A stretch of 64,000 nucleotides of DNA from Ustulina deusta. Its lineage: Eukaryota > Ascomycota > Sordariomycetes > Xylariales > Xylariaceae. The notes under the pieces are model-generated. The model was not told the DNA's origin, searched no databases, and worked only from the letters and a program-made list of their open reading frames with translations. Positions 21,516 through 34,264 of this stretch are shown one piece after another. The position numbers were made by a program, and so were the translations under genes. Location of the stretch: positions 186,001-250,000 of the forward strand of contig JAJNNX010000041.1 of the NCBI GenBank assembly GCA_023159155.1. Direction: 5' to 3'. Numbering within the stretch: the stretch's first letter is position 1; the number at the start of each line of letters is the position of its first letter.

Positions 21516-23512
21516 CTTTATAAAGTCAATGCTATTCTGCTAAGCATAGTTATAATACTAAGTATATTAAGTTAGTTATAAGAACTTTTTTTCTTCTTCT
21601 TTATTTTAAAAAACGAACCCCAAGGCTGTTTTGATTGTTGTCCTATTAGTGAATATGTAGCTGGCGTTGTAGCCAGACCTAGCGGATTGTCGCCTTGTCG
21701 TTTGATGGCCCCTAAGTTTTGCTGGTTAAAAATGATTATGGCGCTTTTTTATTCGCTGCATACCTACTTTTGGGGGCTTCGACTTTATATACCAACAAGT
21801 CGGAGGTCTATCCAATAGGAGAGATACCTACTGATATTTGATGTTAATAAATGTACCTGCAACCTAAATACATCGTACTACCTCTCACCACAATGTAGCT
21901 TTCACTGGCGCCTCTGAGCATGTATTTCAAATAGTATTTCAGATCTTGTATGCTGGCAAGAAATGTTGTGAAGGTGGCAATGCTAGGATTATGCTTGATT
22001 CTTAGGCGATTCTTAGGTTTGGATAACCGAGTCTTCATTTTATTGTATGTATAGCAGATATATATAGTGGCGTGAAGGGTAGCATCTCTTGCTGATGCCT
22101 AACCAGCAGCTAAACGTCACGAATGCTACTTTTGAGGCGCCGGGTCAGTCAAGAACAACCATGGCAAGTGGCGGAGGGTGGCTGAGTGATGCACGGCCAC
22201 GGGTAAAAAGAAGGACAAGAAGACCCGTCCTGCCGACGGAGCTCTACAGAAGCCAGTCATCGCCGTGGAATGGGAGAAGCACATGAGACAGGGGCAGTTT
22301 GAGGATTAGCAACGTTTGATAGCGGACGTTAGCTCTGACGAAGTGTTTCTAAGCAAGACGAAGTATCGATACCTAGGTAATTACCTACTAGTTAGGTAAG
22401 CAATTGGTTACATTTCTTTTTCCTCTCGGGACTGGAATAATTATGTTAAAGAGGTTTTTTTAAGGCACTTGAGACCGTCTGGGTAGACATCCCCAACTTC
22501 CTCAATGCTACCTAGGTACTAAAGGAGACCCGGTCCATTACTTTTAAACTTAACAAGAACTTGCTGAGTAAACCAGAAAGAATTACAATTTCTACCCTGA
22601 GAAAGAACAATCTGAAAGGCAGCCAGCTATGACAGCTCCTTACGCAAATTGTCGTCCACAATGGGGTGGTGAGATGGCGTCTGGTCAATATAAGTACACA
22701 TGTGGTGAAGTAGAGTGGGTACAAAGGAACTCTATAGCCGCCTTGTGGCTACCTTACAACTTGTATTTTCAACACCATGAACGTGGGCTGCCTCTCCGTA
22801 CAAGGTAGATCATCATGATCCATTTTTTTCTTTTAGCTAGTTATCGCGTTGGATTGAATTGCGTTCTGTTATGATCGTCTAACTCCCAAATTGAGAAGTT
22901 ACATGTTTACACTAGGAAGTGTAGGTACGGCCTATCTCCTTATATGGGGGCCTCGCATTGTCCACTTCAGTGGACCCTCCACGGATATTGGCCTGCCTCT
23001 CCTCTGACGGGAGGAGAGCGGCGGAGATAATCTCTCAATGCCAGAGCCACTTCCTCTCTAAGTTACCCGATATTTGTGAATAGCAGGAGGGTAGCTTCAA
23101 AGATTTCAAAACATGATCTCCACGAGGGTCTTAATGTTTACGTCTTTCGAGCTGTTTATGCGGAGATAAGATATAATACTGACGAAGGAGAAAGACTGGG
23201 AGTCGTTTCAACTTACCCTCTGTATCATGGGAAGTACAATAGGCGCGGGAGGAGACGAAGCCTAGCGCTGCAGCAGACTCGTCTTGTGCTCTATTAGGTG
23301 TAGTATACTTATATGTATAAAGAAGGGTTTGACCTGCAAATCATTGATTGCTGATAGCACTCGGATGGAGTTTCGGTGGGTCGGGTGTTATGCTATATAG
23401 GGATCACTCCCACCAATTGCTTAGATAGACAGACTTAGCCGATACAACTACATGCACTCCTAATGTCATACCAGTGTCCTTTCAATACTTTCCTGTCAAG
23501 AGTTGTTGAAAT

Positions 23513-23627
23513 AGTAGGACTGATAAAACCTCCAACATATAATGGCATGAACATCGAGTAATTGTGGGTGAGTAGGACTGACAAACATAATATGGAATGG
23601 TATAAACGTTTAATAATTATAGTTTAG
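23513..23627 (+). repeat. Imperfect tandem duplication, unit about 56 bp
   Basis: Two adjacent units each begin AGTAGGACTGA and continue with ACATATAATGGCATGAAC in the first and ACATAATATGGAATGGTATAAAC in the second. The second unit has small deletions and substitutions. There is no coding potential and the function is unknown. Confidence 0.5.
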
Positions 23628-24198
23628 AAGTATGTGCGCCCATAGCCATGCCATCAGGGTCTCTTGACTTTGGCGACAGCCTCCGTTAGCCAAATGTGCC
23701 TGCAGCTGAGGCGAATAAACGACCTCTCCGTGTGATACTATTATTGCCGGCGGTGCGATAACGGCGTCATTTTGCGTTGTCGTATCACCTGTTGTGTGGT
23801 GTTTTATTTGTTCGACTACTACACAGGGTGTCTTCCTGTTTTTGAAGTAATTATCGAAACGCCATAATAAATACAACAATAACCAGGTACATACTTACTT
23901 ACCTACTTGTGTACCTACCTGAGGCAGGTACGTCGAGGGTAAGTATTTAGGCAGGCAAGTGCTCTCGTCCAGAATGGATGTGGTTGGCGCCTACCTATCC
24001 AAGGCAGTTACCTCCCAGTGCAGTTGACCCTCCAGTCTCGACGAGATGTGCCACTGTTCCTCTCCAAAACAGTCTACAATCAAATCAATCCACTCGCTTC
24101 TCTGGTTCCAAGTGTTGTTTTCCCCCATGTCCTTGGTCTATAGTCCCACCCGATTTGTTCATTTGATCGCTCTGTTATCATCCCTTTAGCTACGAAGC

Positions 24199-26599
24199 AT
24201 GTCTCTCGACAAAGATGCCTGGGCACACGCCCGGCCACCATTGGGGCCATCGCCTGATGACCTACATGATGTCTGTCTTAACGACGACACGCATGACTCC
24301 AGATCGTCTCTCCCGCCGGGAAGCCGACCTGAATGCCTTAAAAATCTCCTTCACGAGCTTCTATTTGTTACGTTGATCGCGCTCGCTGCTGCAACCCCTG
24401 TCTTTCTCCAACGATCTATCGTCGTTGTAACATCTTCTATAGCAGAGTCACTAAGGATGTCTCCGGCTGAGCTGGCCTGGTCTACAGCCAGTTCCGGGTA
24501 CGTATCGAGTACCTAAACCTTCAATTTACCGAATCTCGCTGACTATACACTCGGCAGACTAACTACGGGTGCCTTCCTCTTACCGTTCGGCCATATTGCC
24601 GATACATGCGCAGTGCTTCCTCGCAAGACGCTTCTTGTCATCAGTCTAACTGCCTTTGCCTTGTTTGCTGCCAGCACCTCATTTTCACAGACCGGCATAG
24701 TCCTCGATATTCTTTCCGGCTTGACAGGAGTTGCCTGTGCAGCAAATATCCCTATCGCCCTAGGCATTCTGAGCCTAGTGTACCGAGAGAATTCCCGCCG
24801 ACGGAATATGGTCTTTTCATCCTTTTTCATGGGAACACCTGCCGCCACCATCATTGGTGGCTTGGGATCCGGTGGGCTTGCTCTTCAGATTAGTTGGAAA
24901 GCGCCCTTTATCGCCCTAGGTGGGCTTTTCGCCGTCATCTCCGTCCTCACTTGGGCACTTGTCCCTAGTGTACCTGAGCCTGAAATCATACTACAGAAGT
25001 CAGAGCTAAGTATTACAACAGACCGCAATGCACCGCAGGTTGTCATGCTCGACGCCCCGAAGACAATGACAACAGTTTTGCAGTTCGACTGGGCAGGACT
25101 GGCTCTGCTGATCACAGGTGTTCTGCTCTTCACTGTGTCTCTCACTATTGGACCGGAGGGCCCTGAACCATGGAAGACACCTACCGTCATTCTTCTTCTG
25201 ACATTGGGATTGCTGTTCCTCGGATGTTTCATTCTTTGGCAAAATGTCTCCAAGCGCCCAATGATACCCCCTTCAATATGGAATACTTGGAGTGTGACAT
25301 TGGTCGGTTCTCTATAGTCTAATTTACAAGTCATTGCTGATTGTTATAGGTCGTCGTCTGCACCCTGGGGGCATCAATGGCATTTTACTCACAGCTATTT
25401 TGGGTTTCAATGTTCATGCAACAACTCGAAAATCTGAATTCCTTTGAAGTCGCGGTCAGGCTGTTGCCACAGGCACTGGTTGGGTTATTACTGAGCCCTC
25501 TCGTTGGCCTGTTCATGCATGCAATCCCAGGCACTGCCTTGTTGGTATTCGCAGCTTCGGCCCTTGTTCTTAGCAACATATTCCTTATTTTCCTTCGCCA
25601 TAATAGTCATTACTTACTCTGGATATTCCCTTCGCTAATGTTAAGCACTGTTGGTATGGACTGGATCATGAATGTTGGATCGGTAAGATTCAGAGAATTC
25701 TATCCCTAAGATGACGAGAACTAACCAGGTTCTAGCTCCATGTACTATCGTCTCTGCCACCGGAACACCATTCGATTGGCGCCTCACTCCTTCAAACAAC
25801 CAGTCGACTTGGTGTTCCACTTGGCCTTGCAGTCACTACTTCAATCTGGTCTTCTTATGACGGAAAAGCGGACTGGTCCCAACCCGAGCTTGCGTATACA
25901 CATACATTCATTGCAACCACCGCATTCTCAAGTCTTTCTCTTTTACTAGTTCCCTTTATTCGCATTGGTAAACAAGGCGTTGTAAAGCGGATGAATCTAG
26001 ACAGTGAGGTGGACAATGCAAGTCAAGTGAAGCGAAGATCACTTCTACTGAGTACTTCATCTCTCCCACCCACTGACAGCGATAAAAGCTCTATCAAGGA
26101 AATCGATCGCCGGCCCAGTAAAAGGTGGTCTCCTGTTGGGAGTGTGGTTCCATCCACTACCGGAAGAAGATCAACTAGGGCCCCGTCCATATCATCACAG
26201 TCATCTATGGGCATGGATACTTCAAAATCCGACAGTGTAGCTAGAACTGCCATACGACGAGGACGATGTTCTTCTGAGAAAATCGTGTGGATAGTCTGCG
26301 AGGAATGTGGTACCAGTAAACGCCAGCGGGAGTCATCGAGTCAACCAGTCGTAGGCGACCCAACACGATATTTCAACGATGTTGTACATGGCAGCGATTC
26401 CACGGTTGGCAATAGAGACACTGCCCATCACCAGCCTCACCAGCCACTTCATCAGACAGCTCGCCGGAGCCCCCCAAAACTTGGAAGTCCAATTCGCCAT
26501 AATGCAGCGCAAAGACCTTATCCAGGACGTAGACGTCTACCTTTGGTCAATCGCCAGATCATGACCCATCAGATATTGACTCAAGGGTTTCAGCTATGA
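24199..26599 (+). CDS. MFS transporter, 14-helix DHA2 type (Atr1-like), long C-terminal tail
   Basis: Four exons (24199-24497, 24558-25302, 25350-25682, 25736-26599) encode about 746 aa. The membrane core follows the DHA2 drug:H+ antiporter pattern: VVVTSSIAESLRMSPAELAW in the first helices, LPFGHIADTCAVLPRKTL as motif A, GLTGVACAANIPIALGIL, then IWNTWSVTLVVVCTLGAS and FWVSMFMQQLE in the second half. SLPPEHHSIGASLLQTTSRL comes before the last helices. Yeast relatives export aminotriazole and borate. The substrate here is unknown. The tail of about 200 residues is disordered and ends with a KIVWIVCEECGTSKR motif. Intron 2 needs a rare GTCGGT donor. Beyond ~26378 a +1 frame (to 26564) reads more protein-like than the annotated one, so the true C-terminus may differ. 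Confidence 0.87.
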
Positions 26600-27092
26600 A
26601 TCTGAACATGTCTAGAAACGATGCATCTCAGCCGCGCCTCCCAACGTTATAGGAAATATGGTGATACACAAAATTCAAAGGTTCAATGGTAGGACCTCTT
26701 CGTGATAGAATACAATCAAGCATCGATATCTTTTGGGGTCCAGGACTGTTTGACGCAGGCTGAAAACTTGGTCCGTTGAATTATTTATATAGATACTTAT
26801 GAGGGGTTACTGCATGTGCTCTATACTTAGATACTTCTAGGAAGCTTGGTTTAATATTCCGGCGGATTATTACATCGCAATTCATGCTAATATACCTACA
26901 TAAATGTGCGCGTCTGATCATCTGCCGGGAATGTGTTATCTATTTCAATTCCTATATTAAATGTGACGCTTTAGGTGCTGCGAAAGTTGTACAAAAAAAG
27001 CCTCTTAGACGCCATGCCATCTAGCCCAAAACACACTGTACAGTTCTCTCAGGTTTTTTTTTCTGCTTCTTGGCTGTCTTGACTGTTCTTGT
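26600..27092. other. Convergent 3' intergenic region
   Basis: AT-rich spacer between the ends of the MFS gene (+) and the acyl-CoA dehydrogenase gene (-), probably 3' UTRs. No gene is seen. Confidence 0.5.
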
Positions 27093-28745
27093 TTACAACT
27101 TTGCGTTCTTAGGCATCCTTGCCATAGCCTGGCGAACGCCAAGGTCGCCGAGGACTTCCTCAGCGCCACCAAGGATAGCATCGAACTTGTAGGTGCGGTG
27201 GAACATTTCGATTACTCTTCCCATACCTGACTGGGTCAAACCGCGACCGCCGAAGATCTGAACGGACTCATCGGCGATCTCATGAGCGGCTCTCGTGATG
27301 CTCATCTTGAGAAGGCCGACAGGGCCACCCAAATGCTTGGATTGCTCGCTGTATGGCATGTTGCACATCTGGTACGTTATGGTCTCAAGCCAGGATTGGT
27401 TCGCTTCTACGAGCGCGATCATCTTTGCGAGTCTGTTTTTAATGAATTAGGGCTGTTAGCTTTCTGATCTCGACGTGGCGGCTTCAGAGGGGGGGGGGGG
27501 GGGGAGATCAAAGTTTGGCTTGAGGGGAAAAGGGGGGGAAGTATACTTTTGTCGGATCACGGGCTGATCTATCAGCCGCTTGCCGAAGACGATGCGTTGG
27601 TGCGCCCACTTCAAGCACTCCTCCACCACCGTCCTGGACAGCCGGATGGAGGTGCAGGCCATGCTCCACCGCTCGTGGTTGAAGTTGCTGAGGATGACGT
27701 AGATTCCCTTGTTCTCTTCCCCGAGGAGATTCTCGACGGGAACCTTGACGTCGTCGAAAGTGACATATGCCGTGCCCGCGGCCGGGGAATATGAAGTCTT
27801 GATGGGCTTGGTCTCGACGCCCTCGCCGCGCGGGATGATCAGGACGCTCAGACCCTTCTCGGTCCGCACCCCGGTGATGAAGTAGTCGGAGAACACGCCG
27901 TTGGTGATCCACTTCTTGGTGCCGTTGACGATGTAGTGCTTGCCGTCGGGGGTCTTCTTGGCCGTGGTGCGCAGGCCCGCGACGTCCGAGCCGGCGAAGG
28001 CCTCGGTGATCGCTAGACACATGTACTTCTTCCCGCTGAGCACCTCGTCCATCAGGGCCTTCCGCCGCTTCTCGTCCTTCATGTAATTCATGACGCACGG
28101 CAAGCCGATGACCATGCCGGCTAGCTGGCCATCTTGGAAGCCTCGGGCGTTTGCACGCGAGCCCTCCTGGCTGACGATCATGTCGTGGAAGTAGTCGAAC
28201 TCCTCACCACGCACCGCGCCCTCCATCAGATTCACGCCGTGCAGATGCCTGCCGGGACCCAGGCGCATGTGCAGTATGCCAAGCGCCGACATGCGGTCCA
28301 CCAGCTCCTGGCTGATGTATTTGCCGTCGAGCTCGCGGGCCTGGGCCTCGGGGGTGATGTACTTGTCGTTGAAGACGCGCATCGCCTTCTGCAGCTTCCG
28401 GTGGCTCTCTTGGAAGTAGGGGGATTTGAAGGCCGGAGTAAGCCAGAGGGGCTCGGCGTAGGGAACAAGGGAGAGGTCGCCGGGTTGCGGGGCCACGACG
28501 GCCGGCTTCTCGCCCTCGACAGTGCCGATCTGGAGGTCCTCGTACTTGACGAGCACCTCGTGGCGGTGCAGGTTGTAGAAGGCGGCCGTTGCGTCCTGGC
28601 CGGCGACTTGACGGAGCACGGACTCGCCGCCTGGGTGTGCGTCTAGGAAGTCGCTCACATCGTACACCTTGCTGTCGACGATGAACCAAACCGAGTCTTC
28701 CGTGTTGTGCTTGGCGACCTCGTCGCGCGTGAATGTCTTGGCCAT
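27093..28745 (-). CDS. Cytochrome b5 - acyl-CoA dehydrogenase fusion
   Basis: Two exons (28745-27547, 27432-27093) give 512 aa. Residues 1-75 form a cytochrome b5 heme domain with the axial-ligand motif DAHPGG (His37) and a second histidine in the YNLHRHEV segment. The rest is an acyl-CoA dehydrogenase: the N-terminal helical domain, then CLAITEAFAGSDVAGLRTTA and KWITNGVFSDYFITG of the FAD/substrate beta-domain, NHERWSMACTSIRLSRTVVEECLKWAHQRIVFGKRL, and the C-terminal helices with ESVQIFGGRGLTQSG. It should oxidise an acyl-CoA or related thioester, with b5 possibly passing electrons on; no peroxisomal or clear mitochondrial signal is visible. Fungi have such b5-ACAD fusions. The 114-bp intron contains a 16-G run (27489-27504 on plus). 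A phase-2 junction restores RQKLAKMIAL. Confidence 0.93.
27489..27504. repeat. Poly-G tract (C16 on the sense strand) within an intron
   Basis: Sixteen consecutive G on plus lie inside the intron of the acyl-CoA dehydrogenase gene. On the transcript this is a C tract about 60 bases before the 3' splice site. It is likely to be length-variable. Confidence 0.8.
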
Positions 28746-31044
28746 TGTGGGAGTGGGAGTGAGATCGTACGATTCGACGCTCTCGAACAAAGGAAGAAGA
28801 GGCCTGTTGGAGGAATACAAATCGGAGGAGAAAGGGAGAAAATGAATAATTTGAATCGGTGGAAAGAGGTCAGGAGAACAAGCTGTCCCTCGGCATCTAC
28901 ACCGTGTTTATTTGTGATTGCATCGAGCAATGGAATCCCTCACGATGTCGGCAGAGCACTTATCGCCAGATACTTCCTCCCCCTACTGCGAAAGGTGTCT
29001 GGGGGAGGTAGCGTTGGTAAGCGCGAGCCTCGGCTCAAGAATGCGGACCCGCCTCTATGCTTGCGGATTGTATTCAGTCGACTCGTGGTTGGCTCCATAC
29101 CTGATTCAAGCTGAGTGGGCCCTGGTAGCATGTTCGGAGCTAAAATGTAATTGGTTTAGTCAACATCTTAGTGTTCACTTGCGATCCGGGGTATTGGGTG
29201 GGTACCTCAGACCGAGTACCGGTACTCGCGGGGGAGACGAGGTAACGCCTCAGGTCATCTAGGAACCCTCAGGTGCCTTGGCTATTGAGCTAGGGACGTC
29301 AAATGACCATGAATTGTGTTTGAGTTCCGTAAATGAAACGACTTAACGGGCTACATACCGACCGAGTGTGTGATAGTTCCGGCTCCGGGCCCGTAATGCA
29401 GGAAGTGGGTTATGTGAGGGGTATCTAATCTGAGATACCTATAAGGCACTGTCTATCGTACGGCCACGAGTCCTGGACTGTAGGTAGTGTACCGTAGTGC
29501 TACACTCCAAGTCCTAGGTAAAAACGTACGAGAGACAGTATGTGGACATTAAGGTATATACTATGCAGGCTCAGGTTAGAGCCAGAGATTACTTAGATAA
29601 GGGGTGGGGAACCCCGCCATCTAACCTTGCCTCTCCTCTCTCTTTCTGATAGGTATATGTTTCTAGATTCTTCACTCTCAGCAACCCAAACGCCATCGCC
29701 GCAATATTTACTCTAATTGGCAGACGATTCAATTAAACTGAGTGCTCAATTATTTTAACAATAATTATTTTAGCCGAGTTTCGCGATATCCTAGCGTTAC
29801 CCTGGAATTTGGTGACTTCTATTGGCTAGTGACGTATAACAATACCTAATTAATTGATGTCCCGGACTTGATGTAGGTCAGACAAGTGCCTCGGTGTTAA
29901 TACACATCTAACCTAGTGTCGTTGACGATGAAAAGGGCTGGACCGGAGGTGTGTGCCTAGCGTCGATGAGGTATAAATATCTCTATCCTGCATGTAGACC
30001 CAACTGGCCGGCAAGTATAGCATCTCGTGTAACCAGAGTTCCTCCAAGATGAGGATAATGTTGCACCGCCAACTTACTTACATTGCTCTATGTAGGCCGT
30101 TCGCTTACCAACTATCCGACCCCGGAAAGCTCCGACAGATAGGTCAGATATAATATTACACCAGTTGAGGGATTTTCCACAAGAGACGGCCTTGTGATGT
30201 TAAAGTGACGCCGGTCTTCCATTCTCATCGTTGCCGCTTCCGACTGGTCCAACTTCATGACGACCAACGTGCCACGGTTGTGTTCTCTTCTGTGGTAGGT
30301 AGACTCTTTCTTGCCATTTTCTAGGTCCCTGCAGTAAAACATGCATTTCAATTTACAACTCGACGCACCCCGAGTGGGGGTACATCTCTGTGCACCCTGA
30401 GGCCACCTTGGTGAGACTTGAAGCTCGCTTCCCTTTTCTCATCTTCCGAGAGTCTCATAGGCGCACTTCTTTCCCATTCGACCCGCGCTGTTCGGATAGA
30501 CCCGATCGATGCGAGGGTAGCGCGCTTCTACCTAATGGGCGAAGGAAATAAAGCACCCAACCCACGTGCGGCTCTTCTATCCTAGTGCTTATCTCGCACC
30601 CCCGTGGGAATATAGACTGCGATATGTCCAGAGCTTGTTGATCTGATCCCCTCTATTTTCTTATCTGTAAAGTCCGTAGCTTGCCAATTAGGCAATCGAG
30701 GTTACGATACTCGAAAAGCCAAGTCTGCCCCCCCAATTTCTTAATACTTCCCAGAATATTTATAGTCTGGCCTGTGGATGGTCTTGGTTTGAGTTCTGCC
30801 ATGATGTGACAACATTTCACTGAACCAGAGAACGAGACTCCAATTCTACCTCGAAACCATAATTCACAAAACTTATATCCGTCATCACACTAGCCTTCAC
30901 TCTTGAAGAATAGGACTTGTTGATCACGAATATTTCATCTCTCCGCGTTTTCTTATTGATTCCCTTTATACCGTCACCTTGGTGCTCTTCACAGTTACAA
31001 TCAATACTACCCCACAGAAAACAACTCCAAGCACTCTAGTAAAC
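28746..31044. other. Divergent intergenic region of 2.3 kb
   Basis: This separates the divergently transcribed acyl-CoA dehydrogenase and amine oxidase genes. Open frames near 28707-29262 are mostly antisense or promoter shadows. The part from about 29640 to 29890 is AT-rich. No repeat family or gene was identified. Confidence 0.4.
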
Positions 31045-33225
31045 ATGGATGCTCACCCGGTCTCATTCACTAGTGTCGCAGAACGAAGTACTTCTCGTAT
31101 CTGGAAGGACTTGAGCGCATACCGTCACTTCGCAATCGTTCAAAAGCTCCTCCAAGAAGACATCTCGGGAGCCGTTGATATGACGACCAAGATCGGCAAG
31201 GTACATCTCACAGACCGAAAGCTCGAAAAGCTTCAACTTGTGGGAGCGTGTTTGGAGCACTGGTTTGCGGCTGAATTGGGCCCGATCTTGCCCAGCCCTC
31301 CTAGGAGTCGCTGCTCAGATGAGTTCTCCTCAGCTTTTGCAGCATCAGACTCACGTCTTCGTTAGCGCCGAGCGCAAATCCTTGGTCGCCCACCCCGTGT
31401 CGGCATCGTCGGCGCCGGACTCTCCGGGCTGCGCTGTGCCGATATTCTCCTGGGGCATGGCTTTGAAGTGACGATAATCGAGGGCCGAAACCGACTGGGT
31501 GGCCGTGTCCACCAAGTTTCCCTCACGCCGGGACACCTCGTCGAGTATGTGGCCCTAGTTTTATTGCTTTCTCCTCCATTCCCTCAAGAGCTTGTCCGAG
31601 ATGAGCTGTAATCTACGTCTAATTGAAGTCCTCCAAGGATCAGAGCTACACGCGTAAGGGATCATGCTAATAGTATATTGTCCACTCAAAGCGCCGGGCC
31701 AAATTGGATCCACGGGACGAACAACAACCCGATCATGGAACTTGCCCAGAACACCAATACAGCCACGGGTTCCTGGACGGCGAAAACATCTGTCGTTGAT
31801 GAGACGGGAAAAATTCTCCCACCGCTTGAAGCTGAGGTCTACTCAGACATGATGTGGGAGATAATAGGAACTGCTTTTACTTACAGCAACAGGAATACAA
31901 GCACAATCAGCCCAGATGAAAGCCTCCTGGATTTCTTCGGCAAAGAACTTGCCAGAAGGATACCGGAGAACTCGCCAGATTGGGAGAAAAAGAGGAAGAT
32001 TATGTCTCAGATCGCTGAGTCATGGGGCGCGTATGTCGGGAACCATGGTGAGTGACAGCAAGAGTCATGCACTCTTTCTTTTCTCTTTTCTTTTTCTTTT
32101 CGAATTTGTTGAAAGATCAGATGTCCTGCTCTGGCTTACTCGGTTGCCTCCAAACCCCTATTTACTGCCCAGCCGCCAATAAATCCCACCAAGACAAAGC
32201 AATTACTGATATATTGGTGTTACAGTCTTCAGTCAGAGCCTCAAGTATTTCTGGTTGGAAGAGTGCATAGACGGCGGTAATGTTCCCTTCATTCTGTACT
32301 ACAGAATAATCGTCTTACTGATCACACATCAGAAAACTTGTTCTGCTCAGACACATACAAGAAGATTCTGGCAGCCGTAGCTAAACCTGCTATTGAACGA
32401 GCGAGTTTCAAGTATAAGACTGTCGTCAATAAAGTTCAGAGCAGTGATGATGAGGCCTGTGAAACGCTGAAGGTATATACTGAATCTGGTGAGACACTGG
32501 AGTTTGACGAGGTCGTGTTCACTGCACCCCTAGGCTGGCTGAAGCAACATCCAGATACTTTCAGCCCTCCACTACCAGCACGATTAGCCCAGGCCATCAG
32601 GAATATCGGATACGGGTGTCTTGAGAAGGTCTATATCAGCTTTCCCAAGGCGTTCTGGCGCTCCCCTCAGTCCGAAGACGACATACGAGGCTTCATCCAG
32701 CTTCTGGGCCCGAATTACGCACTGGACTCGAACCCAAATCGGTGGAATCAAGAGATCGTGGAACTGGCCTCTTTTACGCCGTCAGATTCTCACCCCGCGC
32801 TCTTGTTCTACACGTATGGCGACCAGTCTAAATTCCTGACCAACGAAGTGGCCAAGCTTTCGTCGAAGGAGAAGAAAGATGCATTTCTGTACGAATGGTT
32901 TCGACCTTACTACTCTCGCCTGCCGCACTACAGCGAGAACTCTCCCGATTGCAAGCCAGTGGGATGCTGTGCCACCGGGTGGCTGAAGGACGACCTGGCC
33001 GGCAACGGCAGCTATAGCAATTTCCAAGTGGGCTTGGAAGAAGGTGACAGAGACATCAAGACCATGAGAGAGGGTTTGCCGGACCGTGGACTCTGGTTGG
33101 CTGGTGAGCACACGTCCCCGTTCGTCGCACTGGGAACAGTCACGGGCGCTTACTGGAGCGGCGAGTCTGTCGGCAAGAGGATCGTTCAGGCGTACGGTAG
33201 AACGGTAGAGGGAAAGGTGGCGTAG
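31045..33225 (+). CDS. FAD-dependent amine oxidase (polyamine/monoamine oxidase family)
   Basis: Proposed exons are 31045-31200, 31366-31544, 31692-32047, 32226-32276 and 32333-33225 (544 aa). The dinucleotide fold is clear: RVGIVGAGLSGLRCADILL, then EGRNRLGGRVHQ, VDAGPNWIHGT across intron 2, WLEECIDGEN across intron 4, and the C-terminal FAD motif LWLAGEHTSPFVALGTVTGAYWSGESVG. The protein should oxidise amines or polyamines to aldehyde and hydrogen peroxide. No SKL-type peroxisomal tail is present. The first exon and intron are uncertain: an in-frame TAG at 31363-31365 sits just before the FAD domain. It is removed only if 31201-31365 (GTACAT...TTAG) is an intron, which is in phase. Otherwise the gene starts later or is broken at that point. 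The last four exons are solid. Confidence 0.85.
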
Positions 33226-34264
33226 ATGGGTGAACTCCCTACCTAGACCAGGCGCTTCATTCTCGGGGGATAGACATTGAGGTGAAATAGTGCCTATATG
33301 GTCATTAGATGATCGATGATAGTTTGTTTTTAAGGAGATGATGAAATTGACGACCCGGCTTTCTGTCTATTCAGGTACCATTGATATGTTTTCGTTATAT
33401 ACACTGTCAATGATGAAGGTATTCAATACGTCTGTTACAGAGCTAGAGGATCTTGGTTCTAATTTCTAATCCAAGTACTCCATGAAACCGAAAGTGAGGC
33501 GTTTTAGGTGCATAGAGGGGCTCCACTCTGGGTGGATAGTGATACCTCATGATTGGCTCACAGAGCACTTAGAGCCCTGGAGATGGTACACGTTAAGCAC
33601 TGATCCACCTATCGATAAGAAGTAGCGTGATTGATGGCTGAGGGGACCCCCCATTGACGTACGCAACGAGCCGGACTGGTTCTCATCCTTATCAATACAT
33701 ACTTGAACAGGAAGAGTCTTGCCAGTCCTGGCCATTGTCTCCACGTCAGAATCGACAGCCGCTCCAATTCACTGCGACCCCTGCTTGGCTTGGCTGCAAC
33801 GGGACCTCATCAGCTGCTGGGTAGCTCTGCCTGCCAGTAGGCATTGTATGTTCGTCATCGGGGCATCCAACCCCGTCAGTGCAGTCATTCGCTACAGTGC
33901 CCTTCATTGCACCCGCATGTGCATCTCGATAGGGGGTTCATCCAACCTTAACATCTTAGGTTTGTATTCTATCCTACGTCTATTTTGCGCTCTCCTTTCC
34001 TCCTTTCCCTTCCCTAATAGTTATTATATCCTGTCCGACATCCCGCCCGACCTAATCTCGCTGCCAGGACAAAGCGACATGCACTTCTCCCCGCATCCCG
34101 AACCTTGGGGTATCGTGATCAAGCAGCCTATGTTCCCCCACACGCGGTCCACGCGCCGCTGCTGGTGAAAGTGAAGCCTGTTTGGCCAGCCCGCTCGCCC
34201 GTGTTTCCTCGCCTCCCTTCATCGCCCGTGTCTGCGATTTGATCCTCACTCAACACTGCCTGCC
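33226..34264. other. Intergenic region upstream of ATG2
   Basis: Contains the 3' UTR of the amine oxidase and the promoter/5' UTR of ATG2. Pyrimidine-rich DNA occurs near 33985-34015. No gene is seen. Confidence 0.5.

Larger units (their letters stand above)
20886..24198. other. Gene-poor region with repeat fragments
   Basis: About 3.3 kb has no convincing gene. It contains TACCTAGG-type motifs (21065-21080, 21390-21405, 22371-22400, 22509-22518, 23885-23935) and a tRNA-like fragment at 21473-21515 followed by strongly AT-rich DNA (21530-21610). An imperfect tandem duplication occurs at 23513-23627. The open frames present (for example 22089-22286 and 23610-23879) lack domain or splice support. 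The last few hundred bases form the promoter of the MFS gene. Confidence 0.45.
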
